In this document: positions 36,130-44,177 of the stretch, piece by piece
How the letters are laid out: the number at the start of each line of letters is the position of its first letter
Position numbering within the stretch: position 1 is the stretch's first letter
Assembly (NCBI RefSeq): GCF_046348265.1
Contig: NZ_JAXMEO010000018.1
Strand: one strand, 5' to 3'
DNA: 64,000 nucleotides
Source of the DNA: Pelomonas sp937871895
GTDB lineage: Bacteria; Pseudomonadota; Gammaproteobacteria; Burkholderiales; Burkholderiaceae_C
Notes under the pieces: model-generated
The model's database searches: none
Seen by the model: the letters and a program-made list of their open reading frames with translations, nothing else
What the model was told of the DNA's origin: nothing
Made by a program: the position numbers and the translations under genes

Positions 36130-36873
36130 ATGTACAAGCTCGTCCTCATCCGCCACGGCGAATCGACCTGGAACCTTGAAAACCGCTTCACCGGCTGGAC
36201 GGACGTGGACCTCACGCCCACCGGCGTGGCCCAGGCCAAGCAGGCCGGCCAACTGCTGAAGGAAGCCGGCTACGACTTCGACATCGCTTACACCTCGGTG
36301 CTCAAGCGCGCCGTCTGGACGCTCTGGTACGCGCTGGAAGAAATGAGCCGCACCTGGCTGCCCGTGCGCCACTCCTGGCGCCTCAACGAGCGCCACTACG
36401 GCGCCCTGCAGGGCCTCAACAAGGCCGACATGGCCAAGCAGTACGGCGACGAGCAGGTGCTGATTTGGCGCCGCAGCTACGACACCCCGCCGCCCGCCCT
36501 CGAAGCCACCGACCCCCGCTGCGAGCGCAGCGACCGTCGCTACACCGCCTACAACGCCGAAGTCCCGCTGACCGAATGCCTGAAGGACACCGTCGCCCGC
36601 GTGCTGCCCTTCTGGAACGAGACCATCGCCCCGTCGATCAAGTCCGGTCAGCGCGTCCTCATCGCCGCCCACGGCAACAGCATCCGCGCCCTGGTCAAGT
36701 ACCTCGACAACATCGCCGATGACGCCATCGTCGGCGTCAACATCCCCAACGGCATCCCGCTGGTCTACGAGCTCGACGCCGACTTGAAGCCCATCAAGAG
36801 CTACTACCTCGGCGACCCGGAAGCCGCTGCCGCCGCTGCCGCTGCCGTGGCCGCCCAAGGCAAGAAGGCTTGA
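36130..36873 (+). CDS. gpmA: 2,3-bisphosphoglycerate-dependent phosphoglycerate mutase
   Basis: Glycolytic enzyme of 247 residues interconverting 3- and 2-phosphoglycerate. The phosphohistidine motif LIRHGESTWN is at 6-15, the second catalytic histidine in IAAHGNSIRALVKYL about 180-195, and NERHYGALQGLNK is typical of the cofactor-dependent form. The C-terminus ends in an alanine-rich tail (nine alanines broken by one valine). The stop overlaps the next gene. Confidence 0.97.
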   Translation: MYKLVLIRHGESTWNLENRFTGWTDVDLTPTGVAQAKQAGQLLKEAGYDFDIAYTSVLKRAVWTLWYALEEMSRTWLPVRHSWRLNERHYGALQGLNKADMAKQYGDEQVLIWRRSYDTPPPALEATDPRCERSDRRYTAYNAEVPLTECLKDTVARVLPFWNETIAPSIKSGQRVLIAAHGNSIRALVKYLDNIADDAIVGVNIPNGIPLVYELDADLKPIKSYYLGDPEAAAAAAAAVAAQGKKA

Positions 36874-37658
36874 TCCCCAAGCCGGGGCCCGGTCAGCGTT
36901 GGCGCTTCGCCGCCAACCTTGACTGGCTCTACCCCGAGCACGCTTACCTCGACCGCTTCCAGGCCGCCCGTGAGGACGGCTTTGAAGCGGTCGAGTTGCT
37001 TCGGCCCTACGGCTTTGCGGTCGAAGACCTGCAAGCCCGTTTGAACGGCCTGCACGTCGCCCTCATCAACGCCCCAGCGGGCGATTGGGACGCCGGTGAA
37101 CGCGGCCTCGCCGCCCTTCCCGGCCGCGAGGCCGACTTCCGCGCGGCCACCGCACAAGGCTGGCAACTCGCGCAGCAGCTCGGCTGCCCCCTGCTGCATG
37201 TGATGTCCGGCATCGCCGAGGACGCGCCCGAGACTCGCCGCACTTGGCTCGCCAACCTGCGCTGGGCCGCCGAGCACGCACCCGCTGGCCTGACGCTCAC
37301 CATCGAGCCCATCAACCGCATCGGCATGCCGGGCTACTTCCTGCACCGGCAGGGGCAGGCGCATGAGTTGCTTGATTTGCTGGGCACGGATCGGGTGCGG
37401 TTACAGCTTGATCTCTACCACTGCCGGGTCACCGAAGGCGAGTCGCTGAGCCACCTGCAGCACTGCCTCACCCGCCAGCGCTTGGCCCATGTGCAGCTCG
37501 CGGGCGTTGCGCAGCGGCAGGAGCCGTTGACCAATGAGTTCACGCCCGAACTCACCACCCTGACCCTGTCGAACTGGGCAGGCGCCGTGGGGCTCGAATA
37601 CCTGCCCGCGGGAGACACCTCGACCGGCTTGGCCTGGCTGCATCCCCAAGAGGGATGA
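36870..37658 (+). CDS. hyi: Hydroxypyruvate isomerase family protein (TIM barrel)
   Basis: Protein of 262 residues in the xylose-isomerase-like TIM barrel family, predicted to interconvert hydroxypyruvate and tartronate semialdehyde. Signatures: RFAANLDWLYPEHAYLDRFQAAREDGFEAVELL, LTIEPINRIGMPGYFL (metal-binding glutamate) and LQLDLYHCRVTEG. The start is a TTG sharing TTGA with the gpmA stop, so translation is coupled. One of the later conserved positions, the terminal glutamate in VGLEYLP, is present. Confidence 0.85.
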   Translation: MIPKPGPGQRWRFAANLDWLYPEHAYLDRFQAAREDGFEAVELLRPYGFAVEDLQARLNGLHVALINAPAGDWDAGERGLAALPGREADFRAATAQGWQLAQQLGCPLLHVMSGIAEDAPETRRTWLANLRWAAEHAPAGLTLTIEPINRIGMPGYFLHRQGQAHELLDLLGTDRVRLQLDLYHCRVTEGESLSHLQHCLTRQRLAHVQLAGVAQRQEPLTNEFTPELTTLTLSNWAGAVGLEYLPAGDTSTGLAWLHPQEG

Positions 37659-37662
37659 GCCC

Positions 37663-37679
37663 CGGCGGCGAGGCCGCCG
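37663..37679 (+). terminator. Weak hairpin after the hyi gene
   Basis: 7-bp perfect stem CGGCGGC / GCCGCCG with a 3-nt loop, starting 4 nt after the hyi stop. No U-tract follows. The TACCAT at 37681-37686 could be a -10 for the next gene pair. Confidence 0.3.
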
Positions 37680-37718
37680 CTACCATGACCCGGACACAGC
37701 CACCGGGAGGCCACCCTC

Positions 37719-38126
37719 ATGGAGCACCAGCGCGAACCGCTGCCCGCACATCAACTGCCGGGCATGGTGATGGCCTTTCTGCTCCGGCAGGGTGAAGCGC
37801 CATTCAGCTTCGAGGACTTCCGCGCCGCGCTGGAAGATGCGGGCGTCCTGGAGCCCGCCGCACTGGCCGACCGCATGCTCGGCGACCTCATCGATCGTGG
37901 CCAACTGCGCCACGCCAACGGCCGCTTCCACTCCCGCCTGCCAAGCGCCTTTGGCGGTGGTGGCGGCGGTGGCGGCGGCGGTGGGGGCGATGGCAACACG
38001 CCCGAAGGTGAAGGCGACCCCGGCCGAGGCCTGCGTGAGGTGCTGAGCCATCCCTACCTGCTTAGCTATTCAACAGAAGACTTCGACGCTGCGCTGAGCA
38101 ATGCCCTGACGAGGATCGAGCGATGA
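37719..38126 (+). CDS. Uncharacterised small protein with poly-glycine tract
   Basis: Protein of 135 residues that I do not recognise. The first about 75 residues look like a small winged-helix-type or all-helical domain (LPGMVMAFLLRQGEAPFSFEDFRAALEDAG, ALADRMLGDLIDRGQL). A run of 12 consecutive glycines (37953-37988) separates it from a C-terminal helix ending DAALSNALTRIER. There is a good Shine-Dalgarno GGAGG. Stop overlaps the next gene (ATGA), so the two products probably act together. Confidence 0.7.
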   Translation: MEHQREPLPAHQLPGMVMAFLLRQGEAPFSFEDFRAALEDAGVLEPAALADRMLGDLIDRGQLRHANGRFHSRLPSAFGGGGGGGGGGGGDGNTPEGEGDPGRGLREVLSHPYLLSYSTEDFDAALSNALTRIER

Positions 38127-39637
38127 GCGCCGGCTCCACCCTGGCGCTGTTCGCCGCCAAATGCGCGCCCCGGGTCTTCGATCTCTCCAGCGACGTGCGC
38201 AACGTCAGCATCCGCGACCAGGTCGTTAGGGCCCAGTTACTGGCGCGCGAGCTGCTGCAGGAGCCTGAATGCCAGCGAGTGCTGGTGGTCGGAGCGGGCA
38301 TCTCCGGTATCACCGCTGCCGTGGCGCTGGCCGCTGCCAAGCGGGAGGTTCTGGTCCTCGAGGTGAACGACGCCCCGCTCAGCTTGCAGAGCGCCTGTGA
38401 CTGGCGCTATGTCGGCCCTTTCATGTACGAGTGGCCGAGCAGCTTCTTCGACGACCAGACTTATCCGCCGCTCGGTGCGGCCTGGCCTGCAGCACCCGGG
38501 AGCACGCCTCGATGGCCCAGCACGCCGGCGGGTCCACTCAACCCACTGCCGGCCGCTGCGCTCGCCGCAGAGATTGGTGCGTGGTTGCAGTTTCAGTTCC
38601 CTGCCCCTGGCATCCTCTGTCGCGTGAACCGCGCGCAGGTTGAGGCTGATGTGAAGGCCTTCGTCGCCTACTGGGAGGCACGGCACCTCAACCCCGCCAC
38701 GCCGCTCGGGCGGCCCAAGGTGCACGTCCCTGCACTGGGCGGCATGGTCTGGCATGGCGCGCTGCCCGCAGACGATGACTTCGAAGTTGACTACATCGTG
38801 CTGGCTGCTGGCATGGGGCAAGAGAACACCACCCTGAACGACAGCGCGGGCAAGCCGTCCGTCGTCGGCCCGCGCTTTTGGCTGGACCGTGACCAACTGC
38901 GCGCGGCCGCCACCGCCAACCAGCAGGTGGCCGTGATCGGCGGGGGCGACGGCGCACTGCAAGACGTTCTGCGCGCGCTGACCCACTTTGAGCACCCGCT
39001 GCAGATGTGGCACTTCCTACGCGGGGGACCGGGCTTCGTCGCGACGAAGGACTACCCCGCCTGGCAGGCCGACAAGACGCGCCAGGCGCTGGACGATGTC
39101 ATGCCGGAACTTTCCGCGGCCGAGCAGCAGCACCGCCTGGTGTCGATGTGGCACCCGACGGAGGACGGCGCACGGGCCGCAGTGGTGGATGAGGTGTGCG
39201 AGGCGCTCGCCGGGCGGCTTGCCCGCCAGCCCGACGTGGAGGCCGGCGTCCTCGCCTGCGTACGCACGGGGACCGGCAGCGTGACCCATCTGGTGCGCGA
39301 GGGTCACTTCGGCAAGGCCTACCTACTGAACCGCTTCCTCGTGCACCTGGTTCACGCCTGCCAGGGCCCCAACGTCACTCACCTGGGGCGCATGCCTTAC
39401 CAGCTGCTGCGGCACTGCGAGACGAAGTGGGCCGAACGCAGCCGCTGGCGCTCTACCGTCGAGCTTTGCTACCAAGTGGAGCGACAACCTGTCTGTACGG
39501 GTGACTTCGATCAGCTGGCCGTGCGCTTTGGTGTCTCCGGCACACCCGCGCGCCAGATGGTCACCCTCAGCCAAGATGCCAAAGCCCTGCGCACCAGCCT
39601 CAGCGGGTTGCAATTGCCCTTCGTGGTCCCAGACTAG
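38123..39637 (+). CDS. FAD/NAD(P)-binding oxidoreductase of unknown substrate
   Basis: Flavoprotein of 504 residues. An N-terminal FAD-binding Rossmann motif VLVVGAGISGITAAVAL (53-69) with acidic end of strand 2 (VLVLEVND) is followed by a second dinucleotide-binding motif VAVIGGGDGALQDVLRAL (about 269-286), the two-domain layout of pyridine-nucleotide disulfide-type enzymes, but no redox CxxxxC pair is visible. The start overlaps the small-protein gene by 4 nt. Family-level function unknown. Its stop overlaps the convergent acyltransferase stop. Confidence 0.75.
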   Translation: MSAGSTLALFAAKCAPRVFDLSSDVRNVSIRDQVVRAQLLARELLQEPECQRVLVVGAGISGITAAVALAAAKREVLVLEVNDAPLSLQSACDWRYVGPFMYEWPSSFFDDQTYPPLGAAWPAAPGSTPRWPSTPAGPLNPLPAAALAAEIGAWLQFQFPAPGILCRVNRAQVEADVKAFVAYWEARHLNPATPLGRPKVHVPALGGMVWHGALPADDDFEVDYIVLAAGMGQENTTLNDSAGKPSVVGPRFWLDRDQLRAAATANQQVAVIGGGDGALQDVLRALTHFEHPLQMWHFLRGGPGFVATKDYPAWQADKTRQALDDVMPELSAAEQQHRLVSMWHPTEDGARAAVVDEVCEALAGRLARQPDVEAGVLACVRTGTGSVTHLVREGHFGKAYLLNRFLVHLVHACQGPNVTHLGRMPYQLLRHCETKWAERSRWRSTVELCYQVERQPVCTGDFDQLAVRFGVSGTPARQMVTLSQDAKALRTSLSGLQLPFVVPD

Positions 39638-40377
39638 GGCGACGCCAAAGCCTCGCGCAGCCGCAACTCCAGCGCTTGCGCCAAGGCGCGTCGCTCCTGG
39701 CCAGCGGATGCTTCCGCCGGCAGCACCGAGGCCACCACCCCCAGCCCCCGCGCCGTCACCACCCTCCACAAGCTCTGCGCCAGCGTCGTGTCGCCCACAA
39801 ACTGAGCTGCTGTCGAGAACCGCTGCCCCGGCTCATGCCAGCGCAGCAGCACCGGTAGCACCGGCGCCTCGACGCTCACCGCTGCCTGCAGCAGGTTCGC
39901 GTGGAAGGGCAGCAGCTCGGGGCCGCGGCCGGTCGTGCCCTCGGGGAAGACGGCGACGGCATCGCCGGCCTTGAGGGCAGCGGCGGTTTGATGGACGACA
40001 CGCATCGCATCGCGCTTGCTAGTGCGCTCGATGAAGAGCGTGCCGGCGCCATCGACCAGCAGGCCGACGACGGGCCAGTGCTTGACGTCGGCCTTGGAGA
40101 CAAAGCGCACCTGCGGCAGCACCGCATGGATGGCGGCAATGTCGAGCCAGGACACGTGATTGGCGACGACGAGGTGGCCGGCGAGGCTCACGGGCACCTC
40201 GCCTTGCACCTGCAGCTCCACGCCAAAGATCTCCAGCAACCGACGCGACCAGGCCTGGATGTGGCCGTGCCGCTCGGTGGGGCTGCAGCGCTTGAAGCGC
40301 CGCGCGACGATCCAGAGGCCACCAGCGATGTGCGGCAGCAGGCGCGCGAGGCGCCAAACACCAACAAGGGCCCGCAT
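39634..40377 (-). CDS. 1-acyl-sn-glycerol-3-phosphate acyltransferase (PlsC-like)
   Basis: Membrane-associated acyltransferase of 247 residues. The catalytic HX4D motif is NHVSWLD (about 74-80), followed by FVSKADVKHWPVVG, and FPEGTTGRGPELLPFH (about 145-160), all typical of PlsC/LPLAT proteins. An N-terminal helix anchors it. It begins 11 nt after the dihydroorotase-like gene and is the last gene of the pyr operon. Natural substrate could be lysophosphatidic acid or another lyso-lipid. Confidence 0.88.
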   Translation of the reverse strand: MRALVGVWRLARLLPHIAGGLWIVARRFKRCSPTERHGHIQAWSRRLLEIFGVELQVQGEVPVSLAGHLVVANHVSWLDIAAIHAVLPQVRFVSKADVKHWPVVGLLVDGAGTLFIERTSKRDAMRVVHQTAAALKAGDAVAVFPEGTTGRGPELLPFHANLLQAAVSVEAPVLPVLLRWHEPGQRFSTAAQFVGDTTLAQSLWRVVTARGLGVVASVLPAEASAGQERRALAQALELRLREALASP

Positions 40378-40388
40378 CGCTGCGACGC

Positions 40389-41699
40389 TCAAGCGGCTTC
40401 GAACGCCACCTGACCGGCCACCAGCGTGCAACGCACGCGAGCCGGCAGCTCCACGCCGCTGATCGAGAAGTCGAAGGGCGTGTGCTTGCTCTGGCTCTTC
40501 AGCTCGGCAGGCGTCACAGGCCAGGGCGCGGCGGGGTCGAAGACGCAGACGTCGGCCACGCCGCCAGCCACCAGGCGACCAGCGCTTTCGCCCAGCGAGC
40601 CGAGCGCAGGCCCGAGCACGCGCACCGGCGCGGCCGTGACGACCGCAAGCGACTGCGCGAGCGTGAGGCCGGAGTCCTGCCCCCAGCGCAGCGCGAGGCC
40701 GAGCAGCAGCTCCAGCCCCGTGGCGCCGGGCGTGGCCTCGGCGAAGGGCAATGTCTTCTCGTCGGCGGTGACGGGCATGTGGTCGCTGACGAGGGCGTCG
40801 ATGGTGCGGTCCGCGAGACCGGCTTGCAGCGCGTCTCGATCGGTGGGCTGGCGCAGCGGGGGCGTGACGCGGAAGGCCGAGTTGAAGTAGCCGATGTCGC
40901 GGTCGCTCAGCATCAGGGAGTTGATGGACACGTCGGCCGTGATCGGCAGGCCCTCCGCCTTGGCGGCGCGCACCAGCGCCACGCCCTTGCTGCTGGAGAG
41001 ACGGCACAGATGCAGGCGGGCGCCGGTGGCCCGCACCAGCTCGAAGGCCGTGTGCAGCGCCAGGGTCTCGGCCATCGCCGGCACACCGGAGAGGCCCAGC
41101 CGCGTCGCCACCGAGCCACTGGCCGCCACACCGCCGCCGAGGAACCCGTCCTGCGGGCGCAGCCACACCGTGTAGCCAAAGGTGGCGGCGTATTGGAAGG
41201 CGCGCAGCAGCACCTGCGTGTCCTTGACCGGCACCTCGGCCTGCGAGAAGCCGATGCAGCCAGCCTCGGTCAGCTCGGCCATCTCGGTCAGGGCTTTGCC
41301 CTCCAGGTTGCGCGTCAGCGCGCCGAGCGGGAAGAGCCGGCAGCGCGACAGCTTGCGGGCGCGGAATTTCAGCATCTCGACGAGGCCGGGCTCGTCGAGC
41401 ACGGGGTCGGTGTCGGGCGGGCACACGAGGCTAGTAACGCCACCGGCGGCAGCGGCAGCGAGTTCGCTTTCCAGCAGGCCTTCGTGCTCGTGGCCGGGCT
41501 CGCGCAGGCGCGCAGCGAGGTCCACGAGGCCGGGGGCCACGACGAGGCCGGCGGCGTCGATCACGCGCTCGGCTTCGAAGGCGCCCACGTCACCGAGGCC
41601 GACGATGCGACCGTTGGCGATGGCGAGGTCACCCACCCTGTCCAGGCCCGAGGCCGGGTCGATCAGGCGGCCGTTCTTGATGAGGATCTTGGTGCTCAT
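40389..41699 (-). CDS. pyrC': Dihydroorotase-like protein lacking zinc ligands (PyrC' / PyrX)
   Basis: Amidohydrolase-fold protein of 436 residues in the class I dihydroorotase family. The metal-binding HxH of the usual DxHxHLREPG reads LVDLAARLREPG (about 59-70), so both histidines are missing. In Pseudomonas the equivalent inactive PyrC' assembles with PyrB to form active aspartate transcarbamoylase; here the start overlaps the pyrB stop by 4 nt, supporting the same structural role. A genuine pyrC must then be elsewhere. Confidence 0.88.
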   Translation of the reverse strand: MSTKILIKNGRLIDPASGLDRVGDLAIANGRIVGLGDVGAFEAERVIDAAGLVVAPGLVDLAARLREPGHEHEGLLESELAAAAAGGVTSLVCPPDTDPVLDEPGLVEMLKFRARKLSRCRLFPLGALTRNLEGKALTEMAELTEAGCIGFSQAEVPVKDTQVLLRAFQYAATFGYTVWLRPQDGFLGGGVAASGSVATRLGLSGVPAMAETLALHTAFELVRATGARLHLCRLSSSKGVALVRAAKAEGLPITADVSINSLMLSDRDIGYFNSAFRVTPPLRQPTDRDALQAGLADRTIDALVSDHMPVTADEKTLPFAEATPGATGLELLLGLALRWGQDSGLTLAQSLAVVTAAPVRVLGPALGSLGESAGRLVAGGVADVCVFDPAAPWPVTPAELKSQSKHTPFDFSISGVELPARVRCTLVAGQVAFEAA

Positions 41700-42658
41700 G
41701 CTTCATTCCCCGCGAGGATGGCCATCACGGCCATGCGCACCGCGATGCCGAAGCTGACCTGCGGCAGGATCACGCTCTGCGCGCCATCGGCCACGGTGGA
41801 GTCGATCTCGACGCCGCGGTTGATGGGGCCTGGGTGCATCACGATGGCATCGGGCTTGGCCAGCGCCAGCTTCTCGGGCGTGAGGCCAAAGGCCTTGAAG
41901 AACTCGCCGCTTGAGGGCAGCATCGCGCCGCTCATGCGTTCGTTCTGCAGGCGCAGCATGATGATGACGTCGGCGTCCTTCACGCCCTCAGCCATGTCGT
42001 GGCAAACGCGCACGCCCATCTCGCGCAGGTCACCTGGCACCAGGGTCTTGGGGCCGACCGCGCGGATCTCGGGCACGCCGAGGATGTTGAGCGCGTGGAT
42101 GTCGCTGCGCGCCACACGCGAGTGCACGATGTCGCCCACGATGGCCACGGTCAGCTTGCGGAAGTCACCCTTGAAGTGTCGGATCGTGTACATGTCCAGC
42201 AAGCCCTGCGTGGGGTGCGCGTGGCGGCCGTCTCCGGCGTTCACGACGTGCACGTGCGGGGCGCAGTGCTGGGCAATCAGGTAGGGCGCGCCGCTCTCGC
42301 TGTGCCGCACGACGAACATGTCGGCGTGCATGGCGCTCAAGTTGGCGACGGTGTCGAGCAGGGTCTCGCCCTTGGCCGTGCTGGAGCGCGCGATGTCGAG
42401 GTTGAGCACGTCGGCCGAGAGGCGCTTGGCTGCGATCTCGAAGGTCGTGCGGGTGCGGGTGCTGTTCTCGAAGAACAGGTTGAACACTGACTTGCCGCGC
42501 AGCAGCGGCACCTTCTTGACCTCGCGGTCGTTGACCGACAGGAAGCTGCTCGCGGTGTCGAGGATGTGGGTGATGACCTTCTCGGGCAGGCCCTCGATGG
42601 ACAGCAGGTGGACCAGCTCGCCGTGCTTGTTGAGCTGAGGGTTGCGTTTACTCAGCAT
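41696..42658 (-). CDS. pyrB: Aspartate carbamoyltransferase catalytic subunit
   Basis: First committed step of pyrimidine synthesis, 320 residues. The carbamoyl-phosphate motif FFENSTRTRTTFE (about 62-74), HPTQGLLDMYT and the aspartate-domain segment MLRLQNERM are all present. The start at 42658 overlaps the end of pyrR by 11 nt. No pyrI regulatory gene is adjacent, consistent with the PyrB-PyrC' class. Confidence 0.97.
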   Translation of the reverse strand: MLSKRNPQLNKHGELVHLLSIEGLPEKVITHILDTASSFLSVNDREVKKVPLLRGKSVFNLFFENSTRTRTTFEIAAKRLSADVLNLDIARSSTAKGETLLDTVANLSAMHADMFVVRHSESGAPYLIAQHCAPHVHVVNAGDGRHAHPTQGLLDMYTIRHFKGDFRKLTVAIVGDIVHSRVARSDIHALNILGVPEIRAVGPKTLVPGDLREMGVRVCHDMAEGVKDADVIIMLRLQNERMSGAMLPSSGEFFKAFGLTPEKLALAKPDAIVMHPGPINRGVEIDSTVADGAQSVILPQVSFGIAVRMAVMAILAGNEA

Positions 42659-43163
42659 CAAGGCTCTCCCGGGTCTTGAGGTGGAAGCCGAAGCGGCCCT
42701 GCTCGGTTTTCTCCAGCCGCAGGCTGACGCCCGGCGCCAGGCTGACGCGCGCGGCAGAGAAGGCGGGCTCGATGGGCAGCTGACGCCCGCCCCGGTCCAC
42801 CAGCACGGCGAGCTGCACACTGGCCGGGCGGCCAAAGTCGAACAGCTCATTGATGACGGCGCGCGTGGTGCGGCCGGTGTAGAGCACATCGTCGATCAAG
42901 AGGATGGGGCGGCCCTCGACCTCGAAGGGCAGGCGCGTCGGGTCGCTGCCATGCACCATGCCGCGCGAGCCAAAGTCGTCGCGGTGCAGGCTGCTGGAGA
43001 TGACGCCGGCAGTGCCGAGGTTGAGGTCGAGCGCCAGGCGCTCGGCCAGCCACGCGCCGCCGCTCCAGACGCCCACCAGGGCCATGTCGGGCTGAAGCAG
43101 GCGCTCCACCCCGCGACGCAGGTCGAGGTACAGGGCCTCGGCGTCGAGCAAGAGTTCGGTCAT
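42648..43163 (-). CDS. pyrR: Bifunctional pyr operon regulator / uracil phosphoribosyltransferase PyrR
   Basis: PRTase-fold protein of 171 residues with the PRPP-binding loop ILLIDDVLYTGRTTRAVIN (about 88-106). In Gram-positives PyrR acts by mRNA attenuation; no attenuator is visible here because pyrR is coupled directly to both neighbours (4-nt overlap with ruvX, 11-nt with pyrB). It may act mostly as a uracil salvage enzyme or by another mechanism. Confidence 0.93.
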   Translation of the reverse strand: MTELLLDAEALYLDLRRGVERLLQPDMALVGVWSGGAWLAERLALDLNLGTAGVISSSLHRDDFGSRGMVHGSDPTRLPFEVEGRPILLIDDVLYTGRTTRAVINELFDFGRPASVQLAVLVDRGGRQLPIEPAFSAARVSLAPGVSLRLEKTEQGRFGFHLKTRESLDAE

Positions 43164-43570
43164 GAGCTTGTCTCTCTCAGGAACTGTTCAAGGATCAGGG
43201 TTGCGGCTGCGGCATCCACGTCGTCGGCCCCCTGGCTCTCGGCCTCGACCGAGGTGTAGCGCTCGTCCACCTCGAACACCGGCAGGTGGAAGCGCCCGGC
43301 CAGGCGGCGGCCGAAGCGCAGCGCCTTCTCGGTCATCTCGTGCGGCGCGCCGTCGGGGTGGCGCGGCACGCCGATGACGAGGCCCTGGGGCTCCCATTCG
43401 CGCACCAGGCGGGCGATGTCGTCGAAGGCCGCATCGCCGCCACGCAGGCTGCCGCGCGGCTCCACCACGCCCATCAGTCGCGTGCCAGACGCCACGCCGA
43501 TGCGCCGGGTGCCAAAGTCAAAAGCAATAAAGGACTGGAGGGACGACGCGGAGCCTGCCACAGGCTTCAT
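43160..43570 (-). CDS. ruvX: Putative pre-16S rRNA nuclease / Holliday junction resolvase RuvX (YqgF)
   Basis: RNase H-fold nuclease of 136 residues: FIAFDFGTRRIGVASG (14-29) carries the first catalytic aspartate, LVIGVPRHPDG the middle motif, and DERYTSVEAES plus DDVDAAAATLILEQFL the C-terminal acidic residues. Follows yqgE with a 4-nt overlap, the standard proteobacterial pair. Confidence 0.95.
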   Translation of the reverse strand: MKPVAGSASSLQSFIAFDFGTRRIGVASGTRLMGVVEPRGSLRGGDAAFDDIARLVREWEPQGLVIGVPRHPDGAPHEMTEKALRFGRRLAGRFHLPVFEVDERYTSVEAESQGADDVDAAAATLILEQFLRETSS

Positions 43571-44145
43571 GCGTGCCCCGCGTCACTGCTGAGCATGCGG
43601 GGGTCGATGCCCAGCAAGGCCAGCGCACGCTCGTAGCGTTGCTCGACCGGCGTGTCGAAGATGATGTCCGGGCTGGCGTCCACGGTGATCCATCCATTGC
43701 GGCCGATCTCTTCTTCCAGCTGGCCGGCGGCCCAGCCGCTGTAGCCCAGCGTGACCAGCACGCGGCGCGGGCCGGCGCCGCTGGACAGGGCTTCGAGCAC
43801 ATCGCGCGAGGTCGTCATCTCCAGCCCACCGGGCACCGACAGCGTGGCGTTGTAGTGCCCGCCACTGGCATCCAGCGGCTCGTGCAGCACAAAGCCACGG
43901 TCGGTTTGCACCGGCCCGCCGTAGAAGACCGGGCCGGCTGCGCGCTCGTCGTCGGGTGGGGTGAGTTCGACCTTCTCGAACAGGCCGCCCAGCGTCATCG
44001 AAATCGGCTTGTTGATCACCAGGCCCAGCGCGCCGTTCTCGTTGTGCTCGCACAGGTAGACCACCGTGCCCGCAAAGGTCTCATCGGCCATGCCCGGCAT
44101 GGCGATGAGGAACTGGTTGGTCAACACGATGCGGTCAGGGGGCAT
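43567..44145 (-). CDS. yqgE: YqgE/AlgH family protein
   Basis: Protein of 192 residues with NQFLIAMPGM (10-19), VVYLCEHNENGALGLVINKP and LGYSGWAAGQLEEEI, diagnostic for YqgE/AlgH. The family has a flavin-like fold of uncertain function, named from alginate regulation in Pseudomonas. It heads the yqgE-ruvX-pyrR-pyrB-pyrC'-plsC operon. The ATG at 44145 matches the family N-terminus yet lies only 6 nt after a -10 box. Confidence 0.95.
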   Translation of the reverse strand: MPPDRIVLTNQFLIAMPGMADETFAGTVVYLCEHNENGALGLVINKPISMTLGGLFEKVELTPPDDERAAGPVFYGGPVQTDRGFVLHEPLDASGGHYNATLSVPGGLEMTTSRDVLEALSSGAGPRRVLVTLGYSGWAAGQLEEEIGRNGWITVDASPDIIFDTPVEQRYERALALLGIDPRMLSSDAGHA

Positions 44146-44151
44146 GGGGGC

Positions 44152-44157
44152 ATTTTA
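44152..44157 (-). promoter_or_regulatory. Candidate -10 box giving a leaderless yqgE transcript
   Basis: TAAAAT on the minus strand followed by GCCCCC and the yqgE ATG. With the usual 6-7 nt from -10 to start site, transcription would begin at or beside the A of ATG. No Shine-Dalgarno is present between them. Compare the same geometry at 16146-16151. Confidence 0.5.
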
Positions 44158-44177
44158 GTTGCCCGACACTCCGGGCC

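Noticed and set aside
42900..43163. PyrR-type RNA attenuator in the pyr operon
   Set aside because: pyrR overlaps both ruvX and pyrB, leaving no leader; no PyrR-binding loop or terminator pair was seen.
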